A stretch of 64,000 bases of DNA from Haloprofundus halophilus (GTDB taxonomy: Archaea; Halobacteriota; Halobacteria; Halobacteriales; Haloferacaceae): positions 62,001 through 126,000 of the forward strand of contig NZ_QQRR01000003.1 of the NCBI RefSeq assembly GCF_003439925.1, read 5' to 3'. The translations under genes were made by a program, and so were the position numbers. Under the pieces are notes generated by a model that was given only the letters and a program-made list of their open reading frames with translations, was not told where the DNA came from and made no database searches. Position 1 is the first letter of the stretch; each line of letters opens with the position of its first letter. Of the stretch, positions 1 to 8,338 are shown one piece after another.

Positions 1-1
1 C

Positions 2-244
2 ATATATAATCCGACGGACCCTGAGGCCGGTCCGTGGTACGGCCTGAGTGAGCCCCAACGTGAAGCGTTGACGCTTGCCATTCGAAGGGGATACTACGAC
101 ATTCCACGAGGGTGTACGACCGCAGAGTTAGCTGACGAACTCGGAATTTCCGATCAAGCAGTGACGGAGCGACTGCGTCGTGCCATTGGGACGTTCGGGA
201 GGTACGCACTTCTCACGCCCGAGTCAGCAGCGGAAATAGACTGA
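2..244 (+). CDS. C-terminal part of a bacterio-opsin-activator-type HTH regulator (partial)
   Basis: The 5' end lies outside the window; the open frame runs from base 2 to a TGA at 242-244. The visible ~80 residues carry the hallmark of the haloarchaeal bacterio-opsin activator HTH (HTH_10): LSEPQREAL, then RGYYDIPR, then a helix-turn-helix (TTAELADELGISDQAVTERL) ending near a short tail. In this family the HTH is C-terminal to PAS/GAF or similar sensor domains, so a DNA-binding transcription regulator is likely, but its sensor part and target are not visible. Confidence 0.85.
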   Translation: MYNPTDPEAGPWYGLSEPQREALTLAIRRGYYDIPRGCTTAELADELGISDQAVTERLRRAIGTFGRYALLTPESAAEID

Positions 245-281
245 CTGTTTCCATTATGCACCATGGGACAGAGCCAGGCAG

Positions 282-710
282 ATGGGACTACGCTATGTGG
301 GTATGGATGAGAGTCGAGAGCTGGGGACACGTGATATACTGTCAATTAATGAGGGTACCAGTTCTTCGGAGCGTGAGAGATCGATCTCCCCCGATACGAT
401 TCTGTCGGCAGTAGCGAACGAACACCGACGCGCCACCCTCAACGCATTGGACAACGCTTCTGAGAAGACACTGGAATATGATGTGCTCGTAGATCGCGTT
501 GCAAATCGGGTTCGAGACGAACACGTGGACCGGGTGTCCGACGAACACCGACAACGCGTCCGGATTGTACTTCACCATACACATCTCCCGAAATTGGAAG
601 AGGCCCAGATAATCGACTACGAGGCTGAAACGGGGCACGTCGAGTTTGTTGGTGGTGAATTGGAACGAGATCTCCTGACGCTGATTGGACCGTACGACGT
701 CCGCGAGTGA
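282..710 (+). CDS. DUF7344-like haloarchaeal wHTH-type protein
   Basis: A 142-residue acidic protein. The core DTILSAVANEHRRATL followed by a C-terminal HHTHLPKLEEAQIIDYE segment matches the haloarchaeal domain I know as DUF7344, a winged-helix-like domain of small putative regulators. An ATG at 303 would remove seven residues; I kept 282 because an AT-rich box (about 247-257) lies ~30 bp upstream, as expected for a leaderless archaeal transcript. No catalytic motif is seen. A regulatory role is inferred from the fold only. Confidence 0.7.
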   Translation: MGLRYVGMDESRELGTRDILSINEGTSSSERERSISPDTILSAVANEHRRATLNALDNASEKTLEYDVLVDRVANRVRDEHVDRVSDEHRQRVRIVLHHTHLPKLEEAQIIDYEAETGHVEFVGGELERDLLTLIGPYDVRE

Positions 711-907
711 GAGACGAGTGTGATTGACGATTCCAAATCCTTCCGAGACTGTGCGTTCAGTACACCCCCAAGAATGTGTCCAAAACACGGTTTCGAGCAC
801 TGTCCGGTCGATTATCACTCAATATGAACTCCGAACATCTTCACCTCTAGGATCTGGGGTGGAACAAAGATAACCGTCCAGCCCCCCTCCCACTAGAGAG
901 TTACACC

Positions 908-2116
908 ATGGATATCTCTGAGATTCTCTCGACGGAGTTCACTGAGTTTGACATCGGAACCCCGCTCTCGAAGGTCGCCGGGGCGTTCAAGAACCAGGAA
1001 CTCGATGCCGTCGTCGTGACGGACGGCGACGAGTACCGCGGTGTCGTCAGCCGCCGACAGCTGGCGTCGTCGTCCAACCAGCCGTCGGCGAAGGTTGGCT
1101 CACAGGCACAGCACGTCCCGACGGTCGACCGCACCGAGGACGTTCGCGACGTTGCGCGGCTCATGATTGGTAGCGATGCCAAAACCCTCCCAGTACTCGA
1201 TGACGACCGTGTTGTCGGTGTGGTGACCGGCGATGCTGTCCTCGAGGCAGTCCGTCCGTTTCTCGACGCCGCCACTGTCGAAGATGCCTACACGGCGGAG
1301 TTGGTCAGTGCGACCCCTGAAACCACGATCGGGAAATCGCTCAATATGCTTCGAGAAGCCGGTATCGCCCATCTCCCAGTCGTCGACGGGGACGACCTCG
1401 TGGGAATGCTGAGCCTGTACGACGTCATCGAGTTCACGACGCGGAGCGGAAATAAGAGCCAGGGTGGTTCCTCGAGCGGCTTCGGTAGCCGCGGTGGCGG
1501 GGGGCAGAACCGTGGGGGGTTCGGCGCGCGCGAGGGCGATGCCGACCGGATGCTCGACCTGCCGGTACGGAACCTGATGTCCGACGCAGTCGCGACGGTT
1601 GAGCGAAGCGCACCGCTCGACGAGGTCGTCGAGACGATGTTCGAGCGGGAAATCTCCTCGCTCGTCGTCACGGCCGACGACACCGACGAGCCGACCGGTA
1701 TCATCACGAAAACGGACGTCATCGAGGCGCTCACCTGGGAGCGCGATGATCGGAACGCCGTGCAGGTGTTCGGGCTCGACCTGCTGGAGGGGATGGACTA
1801 CGACGACGTCTCCGCGCTGATCGAGGGCATGACCTCGAAGTACGGTGAGATGAGCGTGATCAAGGCCAGCATCGAACTGCAGGAGCACAAGGAACAAAGT
1901 CGGGGTGTGCCGCTGGTACTGGCACGGATCAGACTAGTCACTGATCGCGGTTACTTCATGGCCGATGGGGAGGGCTACGGTGCCTCTCACGCCCTTCGAC
2001 TTGCCGCGAACGCGGTCGAACGTCAGCTGCTTAAGGGGAAGACCTACGGCGACTCGAAGAAGCATCCCGACACTGACGAGCAGGCACAGCTCTATGGCTG
2101 GTGGCTTGGCGGGTAA
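908..2116 (+). CDS. Four-CBS-domain protein with C-terminal HPF/RaiA-like domain
   Basis: 402 residues. Residues ~1-180 hold three CBS motifs (for example VVGVVTGDAVLE and LVGMLSLYDVIEF), a Gly/Ser-rich linker lies at ~182-210, and a fourth CBS follows at ~215-280 (GIITKTDVIEALTWE). The last ~110 residues (EMSVIKASIELQEH, then GYFMADGEGYGASHALRLAA) resemble the S30AE/HPF ribosome-hibernation fold. CBS modules usually sense adenine nucleotides; HPF-like domains bind the small ribosomal subunit. The protein may couple energy state to ribosome silencing, but that is inference. Stands alone on the plus strand. Confidence 0.8.
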   Translation: MDISEILSTEFTEFDIGTPLSKVAGAFKNQELDAVVVTDGDEYRGVVSRRQLASSSNQPSAKVGSQAQHVPTVDRTEDVRDVARLMIGSDAKTLPVLDDDRVVGVVTGDAVLEAVRPFLDAATVEDAYTAELVSATPETTIGKSLNMLREAGIAHLPVVDGDDLVGMLSLYDVIEFTTRSGNKSQGGSSSGFGSRGGGGQNRGGFGAREGDADRMLDLPVRNLMSDAVATVERSAPLDEVVETMFEREISSLVVTADDTDEPTGIITKTDVIEALTWERDDRNAVQVFGLDLLEGMDYDDVSALIEGMTSKYGEMSVIKASIELQEHKEQSRGVPLVLARIRLVTDRGYFMADGEGYGASHALRLAANAVERQLLKGKTYGDSKKHPDTDEQAQLYGWWLGG

Positions 2117-2159
2117 ACAGAGAGGAGACAGACAATAGTGGATACCGAGACGACAGTGG

Positions 2160-2492
2160 TTATCGATGTATTAGTCCCAGTATCCGACTTCTAACGTCGT
2201 CAGCGGAATCGTACGTTTGATTATCGGTTTGGGCAAGCACTTCTTCGAGGGATTCCGTCCCGCCTTGCGTTTCGATCTCGTAGTCACCATAGGCCTCGAC
2301 CAATTTATCCGTCGTGGTTGGATACTCTTGGGCTTCAAGTACCTCATCAAGGTCACCAAGTCTTCCACCAGGGTCACCGCTCATCGCTCGGTCTTCACGG
2401 ACGCGGTCGCGTACGTCCTCTCGCTTCCGCTCTGGCTGTTGTCGCTGGTCGTCGTCCATGTTCTCGTCTCGGCCTCGTTTGTCGTCTGGCAT
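2160..2492 (-). CDS. DUF5789-like small acidic protein
   Basis: 110 residues, highly charged N-terminus (MPDDKRGRDENMDDDQ), then a conserved half with LEAQEYPTTTDKLVEAYGDYEIE and ESLEEVLAQTDNQTYDSADDV. This matches a haloarchaeal family I know as DUF5789 (DUF2795-related), of unknown function. No membrane segment, no cysteine. Convergent with the CBS gene, 43 bp apart. Confidence 0.65.
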   Translation of the reverse strand: MPDDKRGRDENMDDDQRQQPERKREDVRDRVREDRAMSGDPGGRLGDLDEVLEAQEYPTTTDKLVEAYGDYEIETQGGTESLEEVLAQTDNQTYDSADDVRSRILGLIHR

Positions 2493-2637
2493 CCTTTGAA
2501 CTAGACGCCCAATTCGGATAACTGTGTGGACGTTCGTCAGTATGAACTCCTCAGGGATATTGTTGAGTGGATGTCATCTTTCTCGAACCTACTCAGTATC
2601 CTCCATCTTCCGAGACGAACGACGATTCGTCACTTCG

Positions 2638-3195
2638 TCAGTTTTCGTCGCCTATCGTTCTTTGATAGTCTTCGAACCCCTCGTCAGTAAAGAACGTTAC
2701 TCGTCCGTCCTCTTCACTGAGCGTGATCGCCGCAACCACTTCCTCGCGGGTCGCGGTTTCCAGCGCGCTCATGTGGCGGGTACCCATCCATCCCGCATAG
2801 GGAAGTTCGTCGATCCGTGTTCGTTCAGCCGTTGATAACTGGCTGACTCGGACCATCTCCTCCTAAATCGTCCCGTCGTTGTGGATGACGACTGCGCCGT
2901 CGCAGGAAAAGGCAACTTCTCGTGCTGCCTTAAGGAGTGCATCAGTTTTATCAAATACACTCGCACAGTCCTCGACTGGCCAGCGGTTCGCTCCCAGTGG
3001 GTCCACGAACCCGGCTACTGAATCACGCACGACGACGAAATAGAGGCCCGGTCCCCGGGCGTAGGGGTCGCCCCATCGTTCAAACCCATGACTGATTTCC
3101 TCGACGCAACCATCAATCCTGTCAAGCACCGCGGTAATGTCCGAGGATTCGTGTTCCAAAGCCGGTGTTCTCATACTCTCTACAAAATTGGTCAT
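2638..3195 (-). pseudogene. DisA_N diadenylate cyclase-like gene split by an in-frame amber stop
   Basis: Two open frames on the same strand and in the same phase: residues 1-110 from 3195, a TAG at 2863-2865, then 75 more codons to 2638. The first part ends CDGAVVIHNDGTI and the second continues EEMVRVSQLSTAERTRIDEL and WMGTRHMSALETATREE. Joined, they give the DisA_N fold with the DGA motif and the RH(M/R) motif that bind ATP for c-di-AMP synthesis. A single G-to-T change (GAG to TAG) explains the break. A restart at ATG 2856 would lack the DGA motif, so c-di-AMP synthesis from this copy is unlikely unless the stop is suppressed. Haloarchaea normally carry a separate, essential cyclase (DacZ). 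Confidence 0.8.
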
Positions 3196-3296
3196 TTACC
3201 GGTGAGTAGGGCCCTCAGGTGGATAGTGTCCTCGAATTTTATAACGAGATGGATTTTGATCATTCGGGTGAAGAACTCACGAGTTTTGATCGCCTA

Positions 3297-3600
3297 GCCT
3301 TACCAGCCAATTGCTGGCGACTGATTACCGGGAGTCCACATCAAAGCCACCGAAAGACGCTTTGCGTCTTTCGAGGCCTCGGCAGAGCATCGCTCTGCCG
3401 GTGGCCCCACCCTCAAGGACCGAGGCGCGTAGTCGTTCGAGACGGCTTCGCCGTCTCGTGATGACGAGAGAGCGAAGCTCTCTCGGACCACGCCGAGGGA
3501 GTAGGGTGGGGTAGTTCATACGGGCGTACAACCCAGCTGGAAGCCACGCAAGCCCCGTCCTCACCCCGCCGTAGGCGGTTAGGACGGGTAATTGACAGAT
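3297..3600 (+). repeat. IS1341/IS605-type right-end relic with a cluster of stable hairpins (omega-RNA-like)
   Basis: No gene. Four perfect hairpins stand in 135 bp: 3351-3373, 3380-3400, 3438-3458 and 3465-3485, with 8-9 bp arms and short loops. They are enclosed by a longer pairing (CCCCACCCTC near 3405 with AGGGTGGGG near 3503). A final hairpin (arms 3555-3562 and 3582-3589) is followed by GTAATTGACA, the style of right end seen in haloarchaeal IS200/IS605 elements. The first 31 bases match 11258-11288 at 28 positions. The tnpB gene itself is missing, so this looks like a transposon guide-RNA/right-end remnant. Confidence 0.55.
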
Positions 3601-3653
3601 GGCCCGATTCTGCACACACACAAATAATGAATGAAGGGATCATTATATCATAT

Positions 3654-4694
3654 ATGACTGAACAGGAAGACCGTCAGCATTGGTTTTCGGAGCATCTTGT
3701 ACTGTCGATTTTGGCGATAGTGAGCGGCGTTCTCGGCCTACTTTTCGTTTTCACACAGCTTCAGTATATCTTGCTCGCGATTGTCCTCGCATACGTTCTC
3801 GCACCCGTACAACGGAAACTCGAGCGCCACACGAGCGCAGTTACAGCTGCTCTCACCCTCATTTTACTTTCGGTATTTGTACTCTTCATCCCGGTCGCGT
3901 ATCTTCTCACAATCGCAATTCAGCAGGGGCTGGGACTGCTAACCGCCCTCGAAGAAGGAGGACTCAGTCTGGACATCATTCAGGACCGAATCGAAACTAT
4001 TGGCTATGTAATCGACTTCGATCTGTTGTATGCGACATATCAAGAGCCAATCGCTACCGGGTTGCAGCGTCTCGCAACCGGCGCGGTAACCGTCATCGGC
4101 GGTCTCCCTGGTGTGCTGATCGGACTCACCGTGACGGTCTTCGTACTCTTTGCGTTACTGCGAGATGGTGAACAGTTCGTCACATGGCTGCAGTCAATTG
4201 TCCCCCTCTCTGATCGTGTGGAGCGGGAACTTCTTAGAGAACTTGACGGCCTCATGTGGGCGTCCGTTATCGGGAACGTCGCCGTCGCGGGGGTCCAAGC
4301 GGTACTGCTCGGCATCGGATTGGCGCTCGTTGGTATGCCCGGAGTTGTGTTCTTGACCGTGGCCACATTTGTCCTCACGTTGCTCCCACTCGTTGGGGCA
4401 TTCGGTGTCTGGCTTCCGGTTTCGGGCTATCTGCTCGCAATCGGCCGCCCCACTGCAGCGGTACTGCTTTTCGTCTACGGATCGGTGGTCAGCGCCTCGG
4501 ACATCTATCTTCGCCCGGCGATTATCAACCGTAGCGGAGCAATCAACGTCGCGACCATCGTCGTGGGAATCTTCGGGGGAATCGTTCTGTTTGGGGCGAT
4601 TGGTCTGTTCGTCGGTCCCGTCATACTCGGCGGCTCGAAGGTCGTCCTTGACCTGTTTGCCCAGGAGCGAGCGGACTCATCCGTCCGCCGATAG
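3654..4694 (+). CDS. AI-2E family (PerM/YdiK-like) membrane transporter
   Basis: 346 residues from the ATG at 3654; an upstream in-frame ATG at 3627 would add nine atypical residues. Paired membrane segments at ~18-60, a central soluble stretch (~90-150), then several more segments. Conserved family features include LAYVLAPVQRKLER and a terminal block GIFGGIVLFGAIGLFVGPVI. Family members have been linked to export of autoinducer-2, indole or Na+/H+ exchange, so the substrate cannot be named. The start directly abuts an AT-rich stretch (TTATATCATATATG). Confidence 0.85.
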   Translation: MTEQEDRQHWFSEHLVLSILAIVSGVLGLLFVFTQLQYILLAIVLAYVLAPVQRKLERHTSAVTAALTLILLSVFVLFIPVAYLLTIAIQQGLGLLTALEEGGLSLDIIQDRIETIGYVIDFDLLYATYQEPIATGLQRLATGAVTVIGGLPGVLIGLTVTVFVLFALLRDGEQFVTWLQSIVPLSDRVERELLRELDGLMWASVIGNVAVAGVQAVLLGIGLALVGMPGVVFLTVATFVLTLLPLVGAFGVWLPVSGYLLAIGRPTAAVLLFVYGSVVSASDIYLRPAIINRSGAINVATIVVGIFGGIVLFGAIGLFVGPVILGGSKVVLDLFAQERADSSVRR

Positions 4695-4757
4695 GGGATC
4701 GTTTTCGCCACAACGAGGCGGGTACACTGATTCCGCCCGGCAGAGTCCTACACCAGA

Positions 4758-4798
4758 CTTAACCAACAAATCGGGTAATACATTTTATGCTGGTTAAG
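4758..4798. repeat. Lone copy of the 11-bp inverted-repeat site (CTTAACCAACA / TGCTGGTTAAG)
   Basis: Left arm 4758-4768, right arm 4788-4798, 10 of 11 bases complementary, 19-bp spacer containing GTAATAC. It has the same architecture as the sites at 22591-22632 and 23856-23897. It lies between the convergent AI-2E transporter and zinc-ribbon genes, so no obvious promoter is served. See findings. Confidence 0.6.
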
Positions 4799-4818
4799 CT
4801 CTTGTTCAACAGAGTATC

Positions 4819-5703
4819 CTACTGAGGAGTTGGTCCGTGACAAGGTGACTGACACACCTGGCACTCCCACATTGGCTGGCCAGACCACTCGGCATCTGGA
4901 AGCGACTCGAACTCTTGGAACTGATGCTCAGTTGTTCGACCTCACTTGCGACATTCAAGCCGTGTTTTCGAGGGAACACTGGGTTGACGATTCTCGGAAT
5001 GGTTGTCGTCGACGGAACGCTGGAGTGCAATCGCTGGCACCAACCAGATGTCGTTCTCGGCACTCTCAAGAAGGCCTGTAAGCCGACTTTCCTCACTAAC
5101 GTCGTGCCCTCCCTCATCGTAGAGGAACGTCGTGTGTGTCCCTTCACGCCGCGACTGCGTTGACTCTGTCTGCCCCGTCCGTTCACGAGCGGCTGTGAGT
5201 AGCTGTTCACCGCTTTCAGAGGTGAATCGAACTGCTTCGGGGAGCGAGGGCCACTTGTCAGTCAGCTGTGCGGCGGGCTTTGTATCAAGGTCGTAGATTA
5301 GTTGGCAGTCGTCGACCGCTGGATCTCTGTCAGCCTTCGTGAGGAGCCTAGCCGCAGCAGCACCCTTCGCGATGGCGGCGTAGAACGTCGACGCCTCGAC
5401 GAGTAGATGGATGACATGGAGGAGTATCCACTCCGTATCTGAGGTGGACCTCTCGTCGCTCGTTCCATCGAGATGGTTTGAGAGGCAGAACCGACACTTG
5501 GTACGGTTCGCAGGAATCGGCGCCCTGCACGAGGAACACTCGCTCCGTGTCGATCTCGTTCGATCTGGATACAATTCCGACCTCTCTCTTCGTTGTCCCT
5601 CTGCTCGCCCAGCGTTCCCCCGTCCAGAAAGTTTGTCGTCGGGAACGCGAGTCGCTTCACCAAGTGGTCGTAGTTCCTCTAAATCAGCGTAGTGGTCAGT
5701 CAT
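4819..5703 (-). pseudogene. Zinc-ribbon haloarchaeal protein interrupted by an in-frame TGA
   Basis: The frame from 5703 gives 253 residues to a TGA at 4942-4944, then stays open for 40 codons to a TAG at 4819-4821. The N-terminal half has a CxxC pair motif (CSSCRAPIP then CRFCLSNHL), a helical middle, and a tail ending LECRK. Beyond the stop the frame reads GRTTEHQF, then GQPMWECQVCQSP, the second half of a C-terminal zinc ribbon. The TGA sits exactly where the second Cys of a CxxC(G) knuckle is expected (TGC/TGT to TGA). A conserved haloarchaeal protein of unknown function, probably shortened by one nonsense change. Confidence 0.65.
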
Positions 5704-5810
5704 CTCTTATGGATGGCTTCCTTCGTCATGGTATTTCAACTTCAAGGGGTGTGCAACTGATTCGACACCTGGAAAAATCCACAATCAGATTGAAACTGAG
5801 GCACTGCTGC

Positions 5811-6956
5811 CTACTCCAGAATGTCGAACACCTCGACTGCTTTGTACTCCTTCCCACGTTCTTTTCCGGTCACTTCCTCAATGAGGCCATCCGATTCGAG
5901 GTCGTCGACGACCTTGTAGGCAGTCCGACGTGAGATGTCGAGATACTCCACAAGGTCAGGCGCCGTAAAGTACGGATACTGGAGTAGCTGCCGAGCGAAC
6001 GTGTCCGTATTCGTGCTGCCTGGGTACTCTTTCTCGTAGCGCTCTTGAAGATCGCGGAGTCGGTGAGTTCGGTCGTACGACGTCTCGGCTTGACTTCGGA
6101 GTCCTTCGAGGAAGAACGTGAGCCACTCGTCCCATGCACCGTCCTCACTCACCGCACGCATCCGCTCGACGTACTCGACTTTGTGCCGATTGAAGTATGC
6201 GCTCGGGTAGATATATGGACTTTCGAGGTACCCTTCGCTCGCCAGATACAGAATGATGAGTAACCGACCGAGTCGACCGTTCCCATCCGAGAAAGGATGA
6301 ACCGTCTCAAAGAAATAGTGGATGATGCCGGCGTCGACGAGGGGATGGTACTGTCCACCCATCTGAATGTATGACTCAAGTGAGTGCATGAGTCTAGTGA
6401 GTCCCTCCGGAGTCGGCGGGACGAACGGACGCTGTCCTGGCTGTGGGCTCGTGAGATGAACCATATGGTCGCGGAAGTCACCGACGACGTCACCCTCGTT
6501 TCGGACATCCTCAAGCAGTACCGAATGGAGTTCTTTGATCAGCGAGAGCGTTATCGACGCTCCGCTCTCGACTTTCTCGAGGCCGTACGTGAGCGCCGTC
6601 TCGTAATTGAGGGCCTCTTTCAGATCTTTCTCGATTGTCGTGTCACCATCACCTGCAGGGTGCTTTGTGTGGTATGCTTCGACGTCTTGATACGCGACGT
6701 CTGCCCCTTCGATACGTGCTGACTCGACGGCCTCGATACGAATGAGAGAGGTGTAGAGAACTGCGGAGAAGTCGACTGTCGAGCTGATACCGTCGACACG
6801 ACCGATTTGATACGCTGCATCGGCCACCAGATTGTGTGTCTGTTCGGAGAGTTCGAGCTTCGGCTCTACTGGGAGCGGCTCCGGTGAATAGTATGGGTTC
6901 GGATGATAGGGGACGTATTTTCCCGGTGCACTATCGGGAAGCTCTTTCGTGGGCAT
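5811..6956 (-). CDS. Fic domain protein (class II, AMPylator-type) with C-terminal winged helix
   Basis: 381 residues. N-terminal Fic_N-like region with an inhibitory-helix motif SARIEG at ~79-84 ([S/T]xxxE[G/N]), the Fic active-site loop HPFSDGNGRLGR at ~220-231, and a C-terminal winged helix (~315-380; DLVEYLDISRRTAYKVVDDL). Fic proteins transfer AMP from ATP to Ser/Thr/Tyr of target proteins; the inhibitory glutamate before the Fic core marks class II, self-inhibited enzymes. Target unknown. The start is 15 bp inside a region with repeated GTATAC boxes upstream. Confidence 0.92.
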   Translation of the reverse strand: MPTKELPDSAPGKYVPYHPNPYYSPEPLPVEPKLELSEQTHNLVADAAYQIGRVDGISSTVDFSAVLYTSLIRIEAVESARIEGADVAYQDVEAYHTKHPAGDGDTTIEKDLKEALNYETALTYGLEKVESGASITLSLIKELHSVLLEDVRNEGDVVGDFRDHMVHLTSPQPGQRPFVPPTPEGLTRLMHSLESYIQMGGQYHPLVDAGIIHYFFETVHPFSDGNGRLGRLLIILYLASEGYLESPYIYPSAYFNRHKVEYVERMRAVSEDGAWDEWLTFFLEGLRSQAETSYDRTHRLRDLQERYEKEYPGSTNTDTFARQLLQYPYFTAPDLVEYLDISRRTAYKVVDDLESDGLIEEVTGKERGKEYKAVEVFDILE

Positions 6957-7547
6957 CTCGGTGATACCACTATCTGTCCCTGTTGGTATAGCTGTTTTTA
7001 TATCAAGTATACGTAGAGACTATGCGACCTCTCTCGTGGAAGATCAAGTGCGAATAGTATACGTGCGAACGCTGGCACGAGCTCTATGTATAGTGAATAT
7101 ATGAATGGGTATACTAATACCGTGGAATTCAGGGCTACTGTGTTACAATAGCGCTGCTGTTGCACATTTACCGATACCCATTGAGATCTTCAGGTGTCTC
7201 CTCCAGTAGGCATCTCTCGATTGTTCTCAACACGTGCTAGGGCTAGAGTGTCTCTATATGTTGCTCTATTGCCGTGAGGATGGTGGAGTATACTTCGAGT
7301 GGATGGAGCGACGACGTCGTCGACGACCTCTGCACATATCTCGACACCAGCGGTGCCCAGCGGACGGCCCGACTTCCAGGAACTGGCTGAGGAGTACGAG
7401 GTGGCGCCATGAGGGCGCGATTCGATAGCGCATCGGCCAGCAGCTGGACAACCCACTTACCGTCTTCATGATTGGGGTGGGTCGATGGCGTTTCGCGGAC
7501 TCAAAACAGGCGTCGATACCGACTGGAGTGCGACGAATTCGGATGGT
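6957..7547. other. Gene-poor stretch: Fic promoter region and a decayed reading frame
   Basis: From 6957 to about 7150 the DNA is AT-rich and carries three GTATAC palindromes at 7007-7012, 7057-7062 and 7109-7114, about 50 bp apart, which could be operator sites for the divergent region. Between about 7270 and 7500 the plus strand shows decayed coding sequence: one frame reads RPDFQELAEEYEVAP and then stops, and a shifted frame reads RIGQQLDNPLTVFM. I take this as a broken HTH-type gene that I cannot name. Confidence 0.35.
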
Positions 7548-7733
7548 TTACTCGTCTTCGAGTGCGGCGTAGATCTCTGCGTGGCGGCGTCCATCAAGTT
7601 TCCCCATCTCAAGGGCGATCTGGTGGCGTTCGGCGTCACTCTCGGCTGCCTGATACCGCTCGTATAGTCGGCGAACTTCTTTATCGACCGTCGCCGAGGA
7701 ATCGGTGCTGGACGCCATCTCTGTTTCGAACAT
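7548..7733 (-). CDS. Small protein downstream of doc, possible partner of the toxin
   Basis: 61 residues, charged and mostly helical (VDKEVRRLYERYQAAESD then GKLDGRRHAEIYAALEDE), no recognised domain. It begins 18 bp after the stop of the Doc-like gene on the same strand, so the two are probably co-transcribed. Classical Phd antitoxins precede doc, so a role as antitoxin is only suggested by position. Confidence 0.55.
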   Translation of the reverse strand: MFETEMASSTDSSATVDKEVRRLYERYQAAESDAERHQIALEMGKLDGRRHAEIYAALEDE

Positions 7734-7751
7734 ACTCTGTGTGTCCCTTTA

Positions 7752-8150
7752 TCAGTTGCGACGAGCGCACGCTCGGAAGTAGACGACTGCTGTTTCGGTG
7801 TCGACAGCAGCTTCGTTGGTCGCAAAGCGGTGAAGTAAGGCGCGAATTTCGTCGCCGTAGTCGAACGTGTGTCCGTTCAGCATGTAAAAGACAACCACCG
7901 TTCGGAGCGCCGTTCGCTTGTTCCCGTCGACAAAGGGATGGTCTGCAACGAGAAGCCGCATCAGATGTACCGCTTTTTCATGCAGTGTCTGTGGAACCTC
8001 CCCAAAGTATCCTTTAGAGACGTACTGCACTGTAGACTCGATTGCATCCTCCGATCGAATGCCGGGTTCTGTGGCGTCGCCCTCGTCAACGATCTGCTCG
8101 TGGAAATCGAGAATGAGCCCGACCGAAGGATACGCGACGTCGTCAGTCAC
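7752..8150 (-). CDS. doc: Doc-family (death-on-curing) toxin
   Basis: 132 residues with the Doc variant of the Fic loop, HPFVDGNKRTAL at ~71-82 (Lys in place of the glycine typical of AMPylating Fic proteins). In phage P1 Doc this motif phosphorylates and inactivates elongation factor EF-Tu. The start is GTG at 8148-8150, which overlaps by four bases (GTGA) the stop of a ruined HTH gene upstream. No Phd-type antitoxin is seen; the HTH remnant or the 61-residue protein downstream may have filled that role. Confidence 0.85.
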   Translation of the reverse strand: MTDDVAYPSVGLILDFHEQIVDEGDATEPGIRSEDAIESTVQYVSKGYFGEVPQTLHEKAVHLMRLLVADHPFVDGNKRTALRTVVVFYMLNGHTFDYGDEIRALLHRFATNEAAVDTETAVVYFRACARRN

Positions 8151-8338
8151 AATTGCGACTCTTCTGCGCTAGCCAATAGTCGTTTCTTCCTTGCAGCGTC
8201 GCTCGCCGTCTGTTATATTTCTTGGCGGCCGGTACTGGCGCGTTGCTGACGGGCACGTTCGTAGCGCGTTCGCTCCTCGAGGGCAGTCGCCCAATCGCCG
8301 AAATCACCGCATACGTCGTCGATTCGAGGACGCCATCA
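8147..8338 (-). pseudogene. C-terminal remnant of a DUF7342-like HTH gene fused in phase to doc
   Basis: One frame reads RIDDVCGDFGDWATALEERT and continues YERARQQRASTGRQEI, then TAA at 8213-8215, then 21 more codons (QTASDAARKKRLLASAEESQ) to a TGA that overlaps the doc GTG by four bases. The first block aligns by eye with the end of the intact gene at 23239-23763 (TIDDVCSDLRDWVTAQEER). The N-terminal winged helix is gone. So doc once sat behind the same HTH family as the two other pairs in this window. Confidence 0.6.

Noticed and set aside
4942-4944. Selenocysteine codon
   Set aside because: Haloarchaea are not known to have selenocysteine machinery, and no supporting gene is seen in the window; a nonsense mutation is simpler.
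4806-5210. 134-codon minus frame overlapping the zinc-ribbon gene
   Set aside because: Basic, low-quality composition; the in-phase continuation past the TGA explains this DNA better.
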